64,000 bases of DNA from Sepiola atlantica (taxonomy: Eukaryota > Mollusca > Cephalopoda > Sepiida > Sepiolidae): NCBI GenBank assembly GCA_963556195.1, contig OY744525.1, forward strand, positions 62,252,272 to 62,316,271, written 5' to 3'. Under the pieces are notes generated by a model. That model searched no databases. It saw nothing but the letters and a program-made list of their open reading frames with translations, and was not told where the DNA came from. Every line of letters begins with the position of its first letter. The first letter of the stretch is position 1. A program made the position numbers and the translations under genes. Of this stretch, positions 41,815 through 52,984 are shown piece after piece.

Positions 41815-43395
41815 ACTCTTGCTCTCCCTACCCCTCTCTCTAATTGGATTTGATGTTTTCTTTCTTTTCTTTTTCTTTCTTTCTTTTTTCTTTATTTATT
41901 TCCTTTGCCTCTCTTTTCTTCTCTCCTTCTTTCATTTTGTCTTGACTCTACAACTCTCTTTCATTTTTTTTCTATCTCACCATTATTTTCTCTTTCACAT
42001 TTATTCAGCTGTTTTCTTCACAATTATGTTTTATTCCTTCATTTCTTTGCCTTTTATACTTCTCTTTTCATTCTTTTGTCTATTTATACTGCCCCTTTTA
42101 AACATTTTTTATTCTTCTGCCTATTTATACGGCTTTTTTAATTATTTTATTCTTCTGCCTATTTATAATGCCTTCTTTCATTCTTCTGTCTATTTATACT
42201 GTCTTTTTTATACTTTTATTCTTCTGCTTATTTATACTGCCTTTTTTCATTATTTTATTCTACTACCTTTTTTTATTATTTTGATCTTATTCATACTGCC
42301 CTTTTCATTATATTATTCTCTGCTTGTTTATACACCCTTTTTTCATTATTTTATTCTTCTGTTTATTTATACTGCCTTTTTTCATTATTTTATTCTTCTG
42401 TTTATTTATACTGCCTTTTTATTACTTTATTCTTCTGCTTATTTATACTGCCTTTTTCATTATTTTATTATTCTGCTTATTTATACTGCCTTTTTTCATT
42501 ATTTTATTCTTCTGCTTATTTATACTGCCCTTTTTTTAATTATTTCATTCTTCTGCTTATTTATACTGCCTTTTTATAATTTTATTATTCTGCTTATTTA
42601 TACTGCCTTTTTTATTCTTTTTTCTTTTGCCTATTTATACTGCCTTTTTACATTCTTTTACTTTTATGTTCAGTTTACTTTCTTTGTGGCTTATAATACT
42701 CTTTCTTTCATTCATTAACCTAATCATGTCTATTTCTTTTATTTTTCATTTCTCTTTCGTTCGCTTATTCATTTTCTTTTTATCTAATTTACATTCTTCT
42801 TCTTGTTTATTAGGATTTTACTTCTGTATTCACGCTTTTTTCTTACTTCTTTTATTTCTTTATTCATTTCATTTTAATATCTACATAAGCATCTTCCTTT
42901 TTCATCTCTTTATATTTCTTTTTTTTTCCAATTTTTTCTTCCTTTCTTCTCTCTTATTCTTCACAACACTTTTCTTTCATCTTCTTTTTCTAAATCCTAC
43001 TTTCTTTTCTTTTTTAATCTCCTGTTTTTCCTTTTTATTCTAAATCGCCCTTTTTTCTTTATTTATTTTTTAAACTTCCCTTTTTTCTTTCTTTCTTTTC
43101 TTTCTAAATATCCATTTTCATTCTTTGTTCTCTCTATAAATGCCCCCCTTTTCTTTCTTTTCTCTACTATTCCTAATTCTATCTTTTCTTTCACATTCTC
43201 TCCACCTTTGTAATTCTTTCTTTCCTTCTTTCCTTCCCCCTTCCTTTCTTTTTTCTAATTTTCCTTTCTGTTCTTTCTTTTTCCTCTCCATTTTTATCCC
43301 TTCCTCTTTCTCACCAATTCTCCTTTTTCTTTACTTTTCCCTTTTCTCACTCCCATCGTTTCCTCTGCCCTTTCTCAGTTGCCTCCGATGCGAAA
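41815..43395. repeat. 1.6-kb pyrimidine-rich tract with 40-bp minisatellite
   Basis: Plus strand almost wholly C/T-rich. Between about 42060 and 42650 a ~40-bp unit recurs some 13-14 times: TTATTCTTCTGCTTATTTAT then ACTGCCTTTTTTCATTATTT. The rest is (CTTT)n-like. The 299-codon open frame at 41819-42718 is Phe/Leu/Ser/Tyr only because of this composition and I reject it as a gene. Confidence 0.9.
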
Positions 43396-43399
43396 TAGG

Positions 43400-43690
43400 C
43401 TTCTTACACCTCTCCGATTCACGTGTCAGTTAACACACACCTGAGTCGACCCCAGCCGTCGAAGCCCTACACCCTTACTGAACAATGTTATAATAAACTC
43501 TGCTGTTCCCGAATGAGCCGAGGTTATGGAAACGCAAAAGGTTAAGTCAGTTAATCAGCTTTTCACAACGGAACCCGTGGATTGCATCATCCTTACCCTT
43601 CACCCGAAACCTCGATTATCTTATAATGATACTCATGCTATATGACTGCATTGCTATGGCTTAGACGAGAACGTGTATGTGTGACACGCG
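43400..43690. other. no gene recognised
   Basis: Mixed-composition sequence with several short CpG-containing words. It runs directly into the U2-like fragment at 43691. Could be a SINE or LTR piece; not identified. Confidence 0.3.
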
Positions 43691-43728
43691 GATCTTGGCC
43701 TTTTGGCTAGGAGCAAAGTGTCTATTAT
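43691..43728 (+). repeat. U2-like SINE head fragment
   Basis: GATCTTGGCCTTTTGGCTAG followed by GAGCAAAGTGT, matching the head of the SINE at 61411-61613 and the 5' end of U2 snRNA. The body that follows is unrelated, so it is a 3'-truncated or recombined copy. Confidence 0.6.
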
Positions 43729-43729
43729 T

Positions 43730-44800
43730 TAGAAAGGGTAGGGAGGGGTTTACTAACAGTTTTTGTTTTTAATTCTCCCAATTCCTATTTTATTTTCATG
43801 AATTTGTACCATGGCGATACTTATACCAGGCCTGGCAAACATGCAACTTGAGTCCCCGACTGTGGGCAGGCATGTAGAGACCAAAATGACTACTGAATAA
43901 TAATTACTGAGAAAAGTTCTAGCAAGGAATTTCTTAATAATGTCCAGTAATTAGTTAATTAGCAACTAGACGTATTAGGAAGCAGCTTACAATTATTGAT
44001 TTATTTGTAAGAAGAAAGAACAAAAATATAAAAGACTAAAATGCACAAAAATCACTTTATTCACCATAAATTAGGTGCATCTAAAATATTTAAAAAAATC
44101 ATGAGTCAATTTGTTTATATTGACTAATTGATTCCAGAAAATATAATCACATAATACGATAAGAAAGCAAGTTTAACATTTTAGAACTTTATGAACAAAA
44201 TAATGTTTGAACTGTTTTATGAACAAAATGTTTTAACTATTTATGAACAAAATAATGTTTCAAATATTTTATAAACAAAATAATGTCCAGAGAAATAATT
44301 TTCATAACTTTCACAATTTCTTTTATATTTGTTACAGGTACAATTTGTTTTACAGAAGATAACGAAAATACTTATTCCTTTCATAATACGAGAATACATA
44401 GTATACAGTTTTAATAAGAAAAAATTAGCTAACATTAACAAGAACATAAAACCAATAAAATATATGTAAAAAGTGGGAAAATTTACAACATATCTGCTAA
44501 CTGCTTGGAAAATTATGTATTATCAATACTGATTATGTTGTTATGAGAATTGTATAAACATTCTTATTTTATAAATAATATTTAAAGATAGTTTAAAAAC
44601 TTATTCATGAGTTGCTTTAGATGAATCAAACAAACAATAATTTTTGAAAAAAATATATTTGACAATATAAACACATGCTCTCGTTTCATAGTGAAATAGT
44701 GCATATATATCGACAAAGATTTTTGTCAAAGAATGTCTGCAAAGGTTCAAACATTATAAAACAGAAAAATACATACTGGACTGTTGTACCCAGTGGAATT
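43730..44800. other. no gene recognised
   Basis: AT-rich. 44170-44280 holds four copies of a ~32-bp unit (TTTATGAACAAAATAATGTT-type). It may be the 3' flank of the transposase remnant to the right. Confidence 0.4.
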
Positions 44801-44823
44801 TTTAAATTACCACGATCTATTTC

Positions 44824-46090
44824 TTAAAAAAAAATGTCGATATTCTTGAAGTAAAAACTTGTATTATTAAATATTTCTTCTTCTGTTGGACAATCTTTTC
44901 TTGTAACATAACCGGTTATATACAAAAGAGACATTTTAATACCTTTAGAAACCTTAGTTTCAAGATTTGGTAAGTTATCAAATATTCTGCATGCCATTTC
45001 ATCCAGCAACTATTCACATTTTGAACACTTATGTCCTGGATCAAAGTTGTATTCTTTGACATCAACATCTAATTTAAGTAGTTATTTAATTTTTCAATAT
45101 GACATTATTCAATATTTTGAACAATTATAAAATATGCACCACCAGAACTTTGTCTTAATTTTCTAAATAGTCTGTAGTAAATTCACCAAGTATAACAAAG
45201 TTAAACCAAAAGCAAATATCTATAAACATCAGTTAAACCATTGCATGTATGTTCAATGGATAAACTAGTATCCTTTATAAATAATTTCCAAAATTAAAAA
45301 GAAATATGGAGTTTGCATTTAACTCTGATATCACTTTTTTCAGTGGATCATTTTTCTTAATGTTACTAGAAATTTCTTTAACACTGACAATATTCGAAAA
45401 TGTCAAAACCTTTTCAATAAAATGAAGTGTTTCTTCAGTATTCTCTTCATTTAATAATGAATGCAAGTTAATTGCTGCTACAGTTTGATCAAAAAAGCCT
45501 TTTAAAGAATGGGGAATTTGTTGTCACTCAACAGGTTTTGGGTAAATTTCCACATCAGTTAGTTTTGATAATTTAACAAGCTCAGTATTTTCGTAAAGAC
45601 CTTTTACAACTTCTCAATTTGCTAACATCATTTTGCCTTCAGAATCCAATAGTAATTCAGAAGACGCTTCAGTAATCCAATTATTTCAAATATTTATCAA
45701 AAAGTTGGATATGGTCAAAAAGTAAGTACAACCTATTTTTATTGAGCACAGGGTTTAGCAGATTGATTGATCTTCTTATTGTCACATACAATTGCAATCA
45801 CTTGACTATTTCATTGTTTAATAATATTAACAGTATTGGAATTTTTTTCATATCAAAATATTGCCTCTAACTTGGCAACAGGAATCATTTTAAGTAAAAA
45901 CTTTCGTCGATCATGTAAATATTTTACTATGATTTTTTTGCTAATCCTTCAGAATTTTCAGTAAAACCAAATACATTTCCTCTATTATGTTGTTGAGAAG
46001 CCTTTACATAGACTTCATCAATTAAAAAAAATGTACTTTTATTGATTTTCAGAAATTTTAGAAAATATGTCATCCAGAAAATTAAAATAT
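44824..46090 (-). pseudogene. P-element/THAP9-type transposase, decayed
   Basis: Minus-strand protein in several frames with many stops. In order: IDEVYVKASQQHNRGNVFGF (46023-45965), RRKFLLKMIPVAKLEAIF (45915-45850), VIAIVCDNKKINQS (45815-45775), FDHIQLF (45720-45698), WITEASSELLLDSEGKMMLA (~45700-45630), HSLKGFFDQTVAAINLHSLL and EENTEETLHFIEKVLTFSNI (45510-45390), then SLLYITGYVTRKDCPTEEEI (44930-44870). DE near the start, VCD, the DH(I/V)HLxK-like block and the final YIxGYVxRK are the ordered landmarks of P-element-like transposases, including THAP9. No THAP zinc finger was found and terminal repeats were not located. Family assignment is by pattern only. Confidence 0.55.
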
Positions 46091-46094
46091 TAGA

Positions 46095-46480
46095 ATCAAT
46101 GTTTTTTCCTAATACTTGGTGGAGACATAATATTAATTTGTTCTTTTAAAATATTTTTTAATCAATTTTTAATTTGCTGAGAAAACGAATGACTCCATTG
46201 ATCTGTGACCAGTGTTGAAACATTGAGATTCGGTTTCTTTAAAGAGAAAAATAGCTGTATGAATATCAGCATGGTAGCATTCATCACACATATTGGAATA
46301 GCTTCTACAAAGATTCATTTCAGTTGTTATCTGATATCAAGCTGTGTTAGTGTTGACTGCAACTGACAGAATGCCAAAAAATAACATTCGCCCCCAGTCA
46401 GAGAATAAATGCGTACACTATACAGGCCTGTATTAAGGATCACCTTGATTCGTACATATATATATTTATAGATAAAATTT
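46095..46480 (-). other. possible N-terminal part of the transposase remnant
   Basis: Heavily decayed AT-rich sequence that may extend the transposase upstream. No clear motif. Confidence 0.3.
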
Positions 46481-46484
46481 AATA

Positions 46485-47090
46485 TTTAATATGGTGGTGT
46501 GGTGGTATATGCCACAGGTCTGTGTGATGTGTAAAGTGGTGCTGCTGTGTGTAGATGTGGTCGCATATGCTTCCCACCGACCGCTTTCAGCTTCCTCCGC
46601 CAGCTAGTCCTTGGACGAAAAGGAAGCCGAGTGCATAACTCTTCCCTACTGGTATATAACCTCTCCACCGACAAGACTCAAATCTCCCCATGGTACACAA
46701 TGGATACTGGGCTCCTTACGGCCCTAGGCTAATTGGTTAAAGATCTCGGAGTAGATTGGAGTCCGAGGTCCCAACACTCACCAACCCAATCCCGGCCACA
46801 AGGCATGTGGCAAATACTATCTTTGGATGGCCTGTCACAACCTGGGTGACAGTAATCTATGCGGAAACTCACAGGTAATATGTGACATTGGTGTATGTTC
46901 AAGTGGAAACCAAAAGTGTTCAAGTTGGTGAAGGACAGGCATCCAACCGTAAAACTGCCTTAAAAACTATGTCTAGTCGATATACGACTACACAATCAGG
47001 TCCCACCCTCATCAGAGGATTTATTGTGGCCTGATTCAACCAATAAACCGACGATGATTATAATGATGATGATGATGATTCAACAATCAG
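46485..47090 (+). mobile_element. retroelement 3' tail ending in (GAT)n
   Basis: GC-richer than its surroundings. The right part has GGACAGGCATCCAACCGTAA and ends with AATAAACCGACGATGATTAT and (GATGAT)n. This ending pattern is very common in cephalopod non-coding DNA at SINE/LINE 3' ends. No open frame of note. Exact class not determined. Confidence 0.4.
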
Positions 47091-47292
47091 AGATATTTTA
47101 AGTAGGATGACACTTAGAGTAAATGTGGTATTATGGTGACTGAGATTATTCTAGTCAAAAGTATGATAGTCAATTTTATCACTTTAGACCAAGGATGACC
47201 AACGACTCCCATTTTCCCCACACTTTTAATGGCCTTGTGCCTAATTTTTTTACAATGTATATTTTTTTTACTTTATAGCAAATAAATAATTT

Positions 47293-47485
47293 AAAGTGTA
47301 GCATCTGTTCTGATACTACACTTCGCCTTTTCTGTTCTCGGTCAGTGAATCTAAATCCTTCTAGACTGAGGCAATCTTATTTTTGTCCCAATCCAGAGTG
47401 CCCTTTTTTGGCGAGCTGAATTTTATCCACATTAAAAACCGACCTTGTGTCTAAATTTGCCCTCGTGGAGAGGCAAGTAAATAGG
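47293..47485 (+). mobile_element. U2-headed SINE (second type)
   Basis: The head AAAGTGTAGCATCTGTTCTG followed by ATACTACACTT corresponds to U2 nucleotides ~28-50 and forms a hairpin. The body has a CTAGACTGAGGCAATCTTAT word and the 3' part CCGACCTTGTGTCTAAATTT, GCCCTCGTGGAGAGGCAAGT, AAATAG. Copies: 51797-51982 (minus), 61411-61613 (plus), 2330-2400 (tail only). Confidence 0.75.
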
Positions 47486-47523
47486 GATATGTGGACAGAC
47501 TAGTGATTAACGAGACTGGCAAG

Positions 47524-48072
47524 CTTTGCTGATCAATGAACATTTATTTGATCCATGAACATATATTTGATCAATGAACATTTATTTGATCCATGAACAT
47601 ATATTTGATCCATGAACATATATTTGATCCATGAACATATATTTGATCAATGAACATTTATTTGATCCATGAACATATATTTGATCAATGAACATATATT
47701 TGATCAATGAACATTTATTTGATCCATGAACATATATTTGATCAATGAACATTTATTTGATCCATGAACATATATTTGATCAATGAACATTTATTTGATC
47801 CATGAACATATATTTGACGCATGTACATATATTTGATCCATGAACATATATTTGACCCATGGACATATATTTGACCCATGGACATATATTTGATCCATGG
47901 ACATATATTTGATCCATGAACATATATTTGACCCATGAACATATATTGGACCCATGATCATATATTTGATCCATGAACATTTATTTGATTCATGAACATA
48001 TATTTGATCCATGAACATATATTTGATCCATGAACATATATTTGATCCATGAACATATATTTGATCCATGGC
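47524..48072. repeat. 19-bp minisatellite, ~29 copies
   Basis: The unit is TTTGATCCATGAACATATA with variants (CAATGAACATTTA, CCATGGACATATA). Because 19 is not a multiple of 3, three units translate as one 19-residue repeat in any frame (e.g. MGQIYVHGSNICPWIKYMS), which produces long but meaningless open frames on the minus strand. It begins about 40 bp after the SINE at 47293-47485. Confidence 0.95.
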
Positions 48073-48074
48073 AT

Positions 48075-49090
48075 CCGAGACCTTTAAATATCAACCCTCA
48101 GAGCAATGCGCTCTCTAAGATCATAAAACAGCTAAGAATAGAAAGGATAAAGTGTTATGGTTTGTTAGAAATATTGAATCAATAGGTATTAATATATCTT
48201 TGAAGGCCTTATGAATAAAACATTTTAACGTAAAATACATTCTTATCTTTATTTATATAAAGTTAGGTATGTGCAAATGTTTATATATTTCTCTATATAT
48301 GATTCACTCATAAACTAATTAACCGATCATTATGAATTCTGAAACACAGCTGTTGGGCGTAAGGGGTCTCAATGTAAGTTATATTTAATTTAATTTTATG
48401 GACAGTGGGCAAAATGTTGGTAGAAATCCTTCACGAAAATTCAGATATCTCCGATTTTTATGAAATTTTAACGATATGTATGAGACATCAATTACTAAAT
48501 ATTACTCAAATTTCAGTTTCTTTTGAGTATTTTAAAGGGTTTTTAGGGGCAAAATATGAGCAAAACCTCATATTTGAAAATCAAAATATTTCAGATTTGC
48601 ATTGCATGTTATCCATAGTCATAAGACACCAGTTAAGAAAGATTACCTGAATTTCAATTTCTTCTTAAGACTCCTTAAGCTTAAATCTTCTAGAATGAAA
48701 ATCATGTAATGGATTTTGATCAAAATTGGAATAAATATTCTAGACATAAGATTTAGTATAATTATATCTTGATTTTTATATTCGTAAGGAGACATAAAAG
48801 TGGTGCAAAACTGTTCTGGTCGGAGAATTAATTGTACCCGTCTTGGGACGAGTATTCTTCTGGTATATATATATATATATAAAAACGTCAGTCGGATTTT
48901 AAAAATCAGACCCAAATAGCAATCCATCTGCCATATCGCTATTTGATTCAGGCTAGTCATCCTTTTTTGATGTCATTTACTGTGTATGATTATCCAAATC
49001 TGTTTTAATGGATAAAGTCATTATTTAGTGTCTTTATCATTTATGACATCATCCAATGCGGCCACGGACAAACAAGATAACAAGATCTAA
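48075..49090. other. dispersed repeat, no gene
   Basis: 48230-48860 is the reverse complement of the repeat at 40600-41260 (AAAGTTAGGTATGTGCAAAT, GATCATTATGAATTCTGAAA, CCCGTCTTGGGACGAG). 48880-48975 is a plus-strand piece of the 41265-41350 type (GTCGGATTTT, GCTATTTGATTC). No coding region. Confidence 0.45.
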
Positions 49091-49109
49091 AGAGTTCTAG
49101 TAGTATAAG

Positions 49110-49111
49110 CA

Positions 49112-49155
<44 letters not shown>
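49110..49155. repeat. (TA)n microsatellite
   Basis: Pure (TA)n run. Confidence 0.95.
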
Positions 49156-49156
<1 letters not shown>

Positions 49157-49419
49157 CTGACCATATACTCAGAACATTTTGAAATAAATCGCCATCCTAA
49201 TGTAAGTAATCAGAAAGTTAATTGACCAATCCCAGGGTATTTAGCGAAATGTAATAAACATAATATCTGTATCTAAATAGACATGGATGTTTCCAATTAC
49301 CTATTTAGCCATCTATTTGCCATGTCGAGTAATGTCTCATCATTCGAGGTAACAGCATCTCGTTTTAGCTTCTGGTAAGATGGAACAATTTTGCATAGGG
49401 TTACATGGTGGGCACAACA

Positions 49420-49690
49420 AAAAATTTTTATGGAAATCGCTCCAGACAAGGCATGAAGCCACTTGATGTAAGGAGCTAAAAAGAAAATACTACTTCAAGG
49501 TCAAAAACTAGCCAACGATAAGTGTTAGATGGATAGATTCAGACCCAGAAAACAGCAATCCTTCCTTCTTTGTCAGAAACATCGCTTATGGAATGTGAGG
49601 ACTAAAGGACGAAATAAGGGAAGTGAGAGTTACGAGGCTGCCGAAAATAAACCCAAGGTCCACTTTCTACTTTCCTATTTAACTACTATC
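49420..49690 (-). repeat. dispersed repeat B, copy 1
   Basis: Its reverse complement matches 55650-55845: GTAGAAAGTGGAC-TTGGGTTT, GCAGCCTCGTAACTCTC, AACACTTATCGTTGGCT, GACCTTGAAGT, CAAGTGGCTTCATG and GAGCGATTTCCATAAAAA occur in the same order. This copy has about 70 bp more in the middle. No coding potential recognised. Confidence 0.75.
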
Positions 49691-49894
49691 CACCAAACGT
49701 CAAATATTGAATTCTTTTAAAAACATGTTTAATACAGTTCCTGTTCTGTGAGGGTGGGGGGGGGGGAGAGGTCAGCCAGCTTTCTTCCAAAAGAGAAAGT
49801 TTCTAGAGAATATCAAATTCACAAGCGATCTCCAGTCGTATGTTTATCCTGCTCAGGTGACACGATTTAACAAGGTTAGCTTTTTACGGGGAGA

Positions 49895-50020
49895 TGTCGC
49901 CGCCCTATCACATACAGCACCTAGTATTCCCAAATGGTCACCCATCTGGTACTGGCCAAGCTCAACGTTGCTTAACTTCGGTGATCTAACGAGAACCGGT
50001 GTATCAACATGATTATGCTA
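49895..50020 (-). mobile_element. 5S rRNA-derived SINE head
   Basis: The minus strand reads GTTGATACACCGGTTCTCGT, TAGATCACCGAAGTTAAGCA, then a GGCCAGTACCAGATGGGTGA block and GGGAATACTAGGTGCTGTAT. It has the same diverged 5' part as 27310-27605 and 60515-60640. The downstream body continues left for an unknown distance. Confidence 0.75.
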
Positions 50021-50024
50021 TATA

Positions 50025-51062
50025 TGTTTATTACACTTAAAGGTATATAACTCTGTCGCTCTTTATCAGACATCCTGACCCTTAATTTTTAACCTGGCAA
50101 CGTCGCCTGTGGGAACATATTAAAAAAATTAAGAAACTTTTAAGAAACAAACTATTTATAGACAGCAACTAAACTTAGGCAAATTTTATGTCATGTGATA
50201 TGTCACGTGTTAACCCCTTACTTGACGAAGACGAGATAACTCGTCTTCACCCAAGTTGTTTTTTCAGGGTTGGACGAGTAGAGTCGTCACAAAATTATAC
50301 TTTGAAAAACAGCTACAGACGAATTTATACATCAATTCTCGACATTTCTGGGGCCTTTGCAGCTAGAAACGAGTATAGTCGGTGACACATATATCTAACT
50401 AGAACAATATCCGTCCCAGGGCGGGTAAAATTAATACCCTAAACAGAACAGCTTTGCACCACTTTTATCTCCTCTTACAAAGTTTCATTATGTTGTTAAT
50501 AGTGGCAAGTCTGCTATTTCTCCTCTTTTAGTGGTCTTCAGGTTATTTCATCTTCTAAGGCTTTGAAATTAAACGTTTTTTCAAAATAAGTATCAAAGAA
50601 AGTGTACTTTAGCTATTCCCCATTTTATTGGTATATTTTTCTGTTTTCTTTTAATATTTTGGGGGGGGTAAAATTTATTTTTGTATTTAAAAAAAATATT
50701 TTAATTTAATTTTATTTATTTGTATTTATTTTATTAAGTTTTTAATTTTATTTATTTTTTATATTATTTTTATTATTTTTGTTGGATTTTATTTTTTAGT
50801 ATTTTAGATTTTAATTTTTTTCTGAAAATAGATTATATAAATATAAATTTATTTTCATATATTTTATGTTGAAAGAATTTTCAAAATATTCAATCAAAAT
50901 TCATTTGAATGTAAATTACTCAACTATGCAATGTTTTGCTAATAACTCTGCAATGTCTTCAAATGGGAACATGTCCTTATCTCAAAGATGGCTTGTGGTA
51001 TAAGCATGTAATTGTCAGAATTTCTATTCTAGCACATTTAGAAATATAATATAAAAATATAA

Positions 51063-51102
<40 letters not shown>

Positions 51103-51795
51103 TCAATGTCTGTGTGTATCTGTGTGCGATGTTTGCATGTTCCTTATTGAAAGAAAGGTTAAAGAATCTACATAAATCTAAAAGTGTATTCTTATGTAGC
51201 ATTTACCAGGGAAGACAATGGTAGTGTTCCTGAATCTCTAAATGCATCTCTGAGGGGGCTATGAGGGTATAGCCCTGTTTAAACTTCAGATATATAATAT
51301 TTTCATGAAATTTAAATCATATGTATAAAATTTCATGGGAAGGCAATGGAAGTTGTCCTGAATATCTGTGCCCCCACATTTAAGTTATCCATTGGGATAG
51401 AACCCCCTTAAAATTTCAAGTACATATATCCGATTTTAATCGAAATTTAAACCACATGTATAAGATACTAATTCAAAGAGTTTTCCAACATTTCTGCTTC
51501 TTCTGACTATATTAGGGGTGAAACAGGAGGAGAGGGCAGTAAAAACAGTGAAAGTAATATGATATTATGAGCATAGTGATATAGTAGTGATCCTCATTCA
51601 ATCCCGGGCAATATCGAGTCGTCCTGCTGGTAATAATATAAAAACAAATTAAATTAACAACTAAGATAAATAAATGGCTAAACGAAATGAACAGTACGGT
51701 TTAAAAATATCAACTTCTAACTTCAATGGGATTTTATAGTGCCAGGTCAAAGGTCAATATTTAATAAATTGTTTGAGATGCAATGTTGTTGTTCT
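50025..51795. other. no gene recognised
   Basis: AT-rich. 50400-50480 repeats the start of the 40600 element (CCGTCCCAGGGCGGGTAAAA, CAGAACAGCTTTGCACCAC). (TA)n at 51070-51100 is followed by a TGTCTGTGTGTATCTGTG start typical of dispersed elements here. A tRNA-like word (CATTCAATCCCGGG) lies near 51598. Confidence 0.4.
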
Positions 51796-51796
51796 G

Positions 51797-51982
51797 ATTT
51801 ACTTGCCTCCCCACGGGGGAAAAGTTAGACACAATGTCGGTTGTTAATGTAAGGGAAATCCAGCTCCCCAAAAAGGGGCACTCTGGATTGAAAGAAAAAT
51901 TAAAATTGCCTCAATCTAGAAGCACATGAAGGCAGAAAAGGTGAAGTGTCGTATCAGAACAGATACTACACTTTGTTCCTAG
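51797..51982 (-). mobile_element. U2-headed SINE (second type)
   Basis: The minus strand begins CTAGGAACAAAGTGTAGTAT, CTGTTCTGATACGACACTTC and ends with a CTTGCC/GGCAAG-type tail and GTAAAT. It matches 47293-47485 and 61411-61613 along its length, including the CTAGATTGAGGCAATTTTAA word. Confidence 0.75.
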
Positions 51983-52049
51983 TGTTGTTGTTATCAAAAT
52001 TATTTACATGTTACATTAATGAAACTCTTTGCCTTCTTCGGGTGTCGTT

Positions 52050-52115
52050 TTGCATTAGAGAATTCTACTTGAAGGTTATGAGTTCAATCCCTGGTAAAGC
52101 AACTAAACGAAAATG
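52050..52115 (+). mobile_element. tRNA-like fragment
   Basis: AAGGTTATGAGTTCAATCCC carries a B-box-like GAGTTCAATCC at 52088-52098 about 50 bp after TTCGGGTGTCGTTTTGCATT. Probably a SINE head relic. Confidence 0.35.
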
Positions 52116-52230
52116 AATTTACTGATACAACATATCTGAAGCCATGGAGCACAGAATGGAAACAATCTACCCTTGCTGGTTGAATATGAAATGGTTCAGT
52201 TCAAAAATGGAAGGTTACTGTGAAGAAAAA

Positions 52231-52320
52231 GTATCTGAAGAAGGCCGGAGAGTAAAACGGTCGAAACGTTGTGAATATAAACAACCCAAAATTACAACAG
52301 TCCGAAACAGTATATAAGAC
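52231..52320 (+). other. CTGAAGA-hairpin-GAAAC motif
   Basis: CTGAAGA at 52235-52241 and GAAAC at 52263-52267 enclose GGCCG...CGGTC, able to pair as 5 bp. The downstream GTTGTGAATATAAACAACCC, AAAATTACAACAGTCCGAA parallels the right arm of the palindrome at 13973-14208 (GTTGTGATAAAAACACCC, AGAACAGTAGTC). Confidence 0.5.
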
Positions 52321-52351
52321 ACTTGAGTTGTTGAATCTATGCTCATATATA

Positions 52352-52735
52352 CAGGGTGGGCAAAAATAAGGGTCCTATTTTTAAAAATTCATAACTTTTT
52401 TATTTATTGATTTTTTTAAATTTTTTTTTTAGAATAAGTAAAGGACCCCTTCCGAAGCAAGCATGAGCCGTATTAGCCCTAAGGAACGTACCCTCATTTA
52501 GAAAACATTATTTTTGCTTAAAAAACTCAAAACAGTGTAAAAAACAATACTTTAGTTTTTGTAAGTTTTAAGAAGTGTTTTTCGGCTAAAATTTGTTTTG
52601 TTTATTTCAAAAAATCTCGGAAGGGTCAGTCTACACACACATAAAGTTTGGTGAGTTTAACTTTTATTTTGTGGAAGTTATTCAAATTCAAGTTATTCAA
52701 ATTTAAAGATAGGACCCTTATTTTGGCCCACCCTG
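52352..52735. mobile_element. mariner-like MITE, 384 bp
   Basis: Ends CAGGGTGGGC-AAAATAAGGG and CCCTTATTTTGGCCCACCCT-G are inverted repeats of about 33 bp, and the element is flanked by TA on both sides (52350-52351, 52736-52737). A TA duplication plus a CAGGGTG terminus is typical of the Tc1/mariner superfamily. The interior is AT-rich and non-coding. Confidence 0.8.
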
Positions 52736-52984
52736 TACAAACTTTATGCATTCTTCTACGTAGATTTCTAGCTTATATGGTCAACCCCTGTCGCGGCATC
52801 CCCCATGACAAAGAACATTTTTGGAACCGAAGCAACTTTGCTACTTTAGTCTAAAAGCCGGAAGTAGAAATTGCAATCCCATAATACCCTTGGTTCTTAC
52901 AGGCAGCAAAATGCAAAGAATTCTATCAATGTAAACTGAAGTATAGAGAGCGAACAAGGTGAATATTGGTTGTAGGATTATATT

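Noticed and set aside
41819..42718. 299-codon open frame, apparently hydrophobic
   Set aside because: Encoded by a homopyrimidine tract with a 40-bp minisatellite; composition alone gives Phe/Leu/Ser/Tyr and avoids stops. The apparent membrane protein is an artefact.
47742..48069. Repetitive peptide frames (DQIYVHGSNICSW type)
   Set aside because: Translation of a 19-bp minisatellite in three frames at once.
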